Shown one piece after another: positions 62,536-64,000 of a DNA stretch of 64,000 nucleotides. The notes below the pieces were generated by a model. It made no database searches. It saw only the letters and a program-made list of their open reading frames with translations, and was not told the origin of the DNA. The stretch's first letter is position 1, and every line of letters begins with the position of its first letter. The translations under genes were made by a program, and so were the position numbers. This stretch comes from Candidatus Manganitrophus sp. (lineage in GTDB: Bacteria > Nitrospirota > Nitrospiria > SBBL01 > Manganitrophaceae), in contig CP114561.1 in assembly GCA_028865235.1 (NCBI GenBank), positions 62,001 to 126,000 of the forward strand, written 5' to 3'.

Positions 62536-64000
62536 TCACTCGTATTCCCGCGTATAGAGAAGATCGAGGCTACTCTCTTCGCCGCTCTCGGCGCGAAGGG
62601 TCAGCTTCTGGTTGATTGTGTAACGGAGAGAGAGGGTATTGGCCGCTTCAAAGAGACCGATTCCGTAACTGACATAAAACCGGGGCGACAGATATCTCCC
62701 GATCACCAGCTTCGTCTCCTCGATCGTATCTCCTCCCTCCAGACGAACTTCATCGAGTCCGAGGGTACGGCCGATCCGCTTGGCGAGGAGGTTTCCCCCT
62801 TTCACGCCGAGGGCCGCGATCGCTTTCGTCATCAGATCCGCTTCCTCCCCGGAAGCTTGGTTGAGGGGGCGTCCCAGGAGAAGGTAGGAGAGGGTGTTCG
62901 CCTCGTCCATCGACGGGTCGGAGAAGAGGGTGCTCTGCGGACGCTTCAGCGTCCCGCTGACATGAATGCCGGCGGTGATCTCTTCGACTTTTCGGACCGC
63001 CCGAATGTCGAGCCCGGGGTTGTCGGTCGGGCCGGCAAAGATAATCTGTCCCTCGGTGATTTCCAATTTCTGGCCGTAGGCCTGATATTTTCCTTCCTCG
63101 ATTCGCAACGTTCCTTCCGCGAGGGTCGGCTGATCGGGGGCGTCGGTCGCCAGCAGTTCACCGGTGATCTTTCCGGTGAGACCGAACCCGTTGAAAGAGA
63201 TCTCTTTTCCCAGACGAATCCTCACGCGGGTATGGATCTCCCATCTCTGCGCGGCATCGGCCGCGGTTTCCTCTCCCGAGGGAGCGCGAACGATGACGAC
63301 ATCCTCCGAGACCTGGACCGCCCCCTCGGGAAGCTCGCGCGGGGTGATCTCGGCTTCCGGAATAAAAACTTGTCCGGTCAATTCGATCCGCCGTCCCAGC
63401 ACCTGCAGGGTCAGATCGGGGGAGGCGAGAAGATGCACCTCCGGCAACGCAACCGCCTCAAACCGCTCGCCGTGGATCGAAAGTCGCGCCGGCCAGCCTC
63501 GATCGGCATCCATCGCGATTGTTCCATTCACGTTGATCCGGCCGGGACCCGATCCGGCTTCCGCATCGATGAGAAGCGTTCCCGGGTCCTTGCTTCGAAT
63601 CTCCAGGCGGAGGGGATCGAGCGTGATCCCGAGCACCGCAATCCGAACCGTCCCTCCCTGCAGGGTCGCTTCACCGGTGACTTGGGGATCGGTCGGGGTC
63701 CCTCCCAGCGCGAAATTGATCCGGAGTTCCCCTCCGGATTGTGTCACGTTCGGGATGAGCGCCGTGATCGGCTCAAGACGGTCGAGGTTCGCCTTCACGG
63801 TTCCGTCAAGGCGGCCCTCCCGCCAATCGGCATTGAGATCAAACGGGGAGAGGGTGACGACGCCTTGAAGGCCGCCGTGTCCCGTCAGAGTCAGCCGGGC
63901 CTCGGCGTGTAGGGTCTGATCCTCTAGCTCCGCTTGAAAGAGTGCATCTTCATAGGGGAAGCGGAGCGCTTCCTCTTCGTTCACGTTGTAAACCAACGTC
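62536..64000 (-). CDS. TamB-type translocation/assembly protein, C-terminal part (start outside window)
   Basis: The frame is open to the right edge, so the N-terminal part is missing. 488 residues are seen: a long beta-rich region of repeated strands (TLTGHGGLQGVVTLSPFDLN, GEATLQGGTVRIAVLGITLD, LTGQVFIPEAEITPRELPEG) and the conserved C-terminal TamB/DUF490 domain (AEGTLRIEEGKYQAYGQKLE, GLDIRAVRKVEEITAGIHVS, GTLKRPQSTLFSDPSMDEAN, TLSYLLLGRPLNQA, TKLVIGRYLSPRFYVSYGIG, LDLLYTREYE). TamB-like proteins bridge the periplasm and move lipid or aid outer-membrane protein assembly. Supports a diderm host. Confidence 0.9.
   Translation of the reverse strand, partial: TLVYNVNEEEALRFPYEDALFQAELEDQTLHAEARLTLTGHGGLQGVVTLSPFDLNADWREGRLDGTVKANLDRLEPITALIPNVTQSGGELRINFALGGTPTDPQVTGEATLQGGTVRIAVLGITLDPLRLEIRSKDPGTLLIDAEAGSGPGRINVNGTIAMDADRGWPARLSIHGERFEAVALPEVHLLASPDLTLQVLGRRIELTGQVFIPEAEITPRELPEGAVQVSEDVVIVRAPSGEETAADAAQRWEIHTRVRIRLGKEISFNGFGLTGKITGELLATDAPDQPTLAEGTLRIEEGKYQAYGQKLEITEGQIIFAGPTDNPGLDIRAVRKVEEITAGIHVSGTLKRPQSTLFSDPSMDEANTLSYLLLGRPLNQASGEEADLMTKAIAALGVKGGNLLAKRIGRTLGLDEVRLEGGDTIEETKLVIGRYLSPRFYVSYGIGLFEAANTLSLRYTINQKLTLRAESGEESSLDLLYTREYE

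Noticed and set aside
1..64000. tRNA, rRNA, prophage, integrase or transposase genes
   Set aside because: I looked for cloverleaf ends, rRNA conserved blocks and recombinase motifs on both strands and saw none I could support.

Overview
The window comes from a diderm (Gram-negative) bacterium. It carries two TonB proteins, ExbB/ExbD, three TonB-dependent outer-membrane receptors, an outer-membrane porin and a TamB-type protein. Content and codon use would fit a Nitrospirota-like organism, but that is a guess; no rRNA, tRNA or marker gene is present. Many genes read through one or more single-base frameshifts, often in homopolymers (G5, G6, G7, C5, T9). I read most of these as sequencing or consensus errors rather than true pseudogenes. 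Two stretches (kdpA/kdpB at about 33.68-37.32 kb and the middle of tkt at about 54.1-55.5 kb) are distinctly GC-rich, use other codons and are dense in frameshifts.

Region 1 (1-22.6 kb) is a metal or metallophore uptake island. It holds tonB-exbB-exbD, a His-rich mini-protein, a TonB-dependent receptor, a small CxxC protein, a second TonB protein, an ABC-2 transporter (two permeases and an ATPase) joined to a second receptor, another His-rich mini-protein, a broken copy of the CxxC gene, a third receptor, and a complete Opp/Dpp/Nik-type ABC importer. Region 2 (22.6-27.4 kb) holds an unusual multi-HTH DNA-binding protein and a NikR-linked metal ABC importer (binding protein, ATPase, permease with a His-rich tail). 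Two families of leader elements run through regions 1 and 2: element A, a small stem that competes with a terminator, and element B, a long nested hairpin. They sit upstream of the second TonB gene, the third receptor, the peptide/nickel-type binding protein and the HTH regulator, suggesting an RNA-controlled regulon.

Region 3 (27.4-32.6 kb) has a lipoprotein metalloprotease, a periplasmic protein, a D-2-hydroxyacid dehydrogenase and a stand-alone oligopeptide-binding protein. Region 4 (32.6-47.7 kb) is the potassium system: duplicated KdpE-like promoter boxes, kdpF-A-B-C, a porin, a paralogue of the HTH regulator, a YnfA-family protein, a NitT/TauT-type ABC transporter, and kdpD-kdpE. Region 5 (48-55.7 kb) is a minus-strand pentose-phosphate operon, tkt-tal-gnd-zwf-pgl-rpiB. 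Region 6 (55.9-64 kb) has two Opp-type permeases, a large hybrid histidine kinase, a beta-helix protein and the C-terminal part of a TamB-like protein.

The most unusual signals are: (i) the A/B leader family; (ii) a third hairpin family (element C) lying just upstream of kdpF (two copies), kdpB and gnd; (iii) two gene scars, kdpD-start/kdpC-end at 40.8 kb and oppB-start/oppA-end at 48.5 kb. Each scar lies between the intact copies of its two parents, as expected if an ancestral tandem duplication was later purged by deletion.
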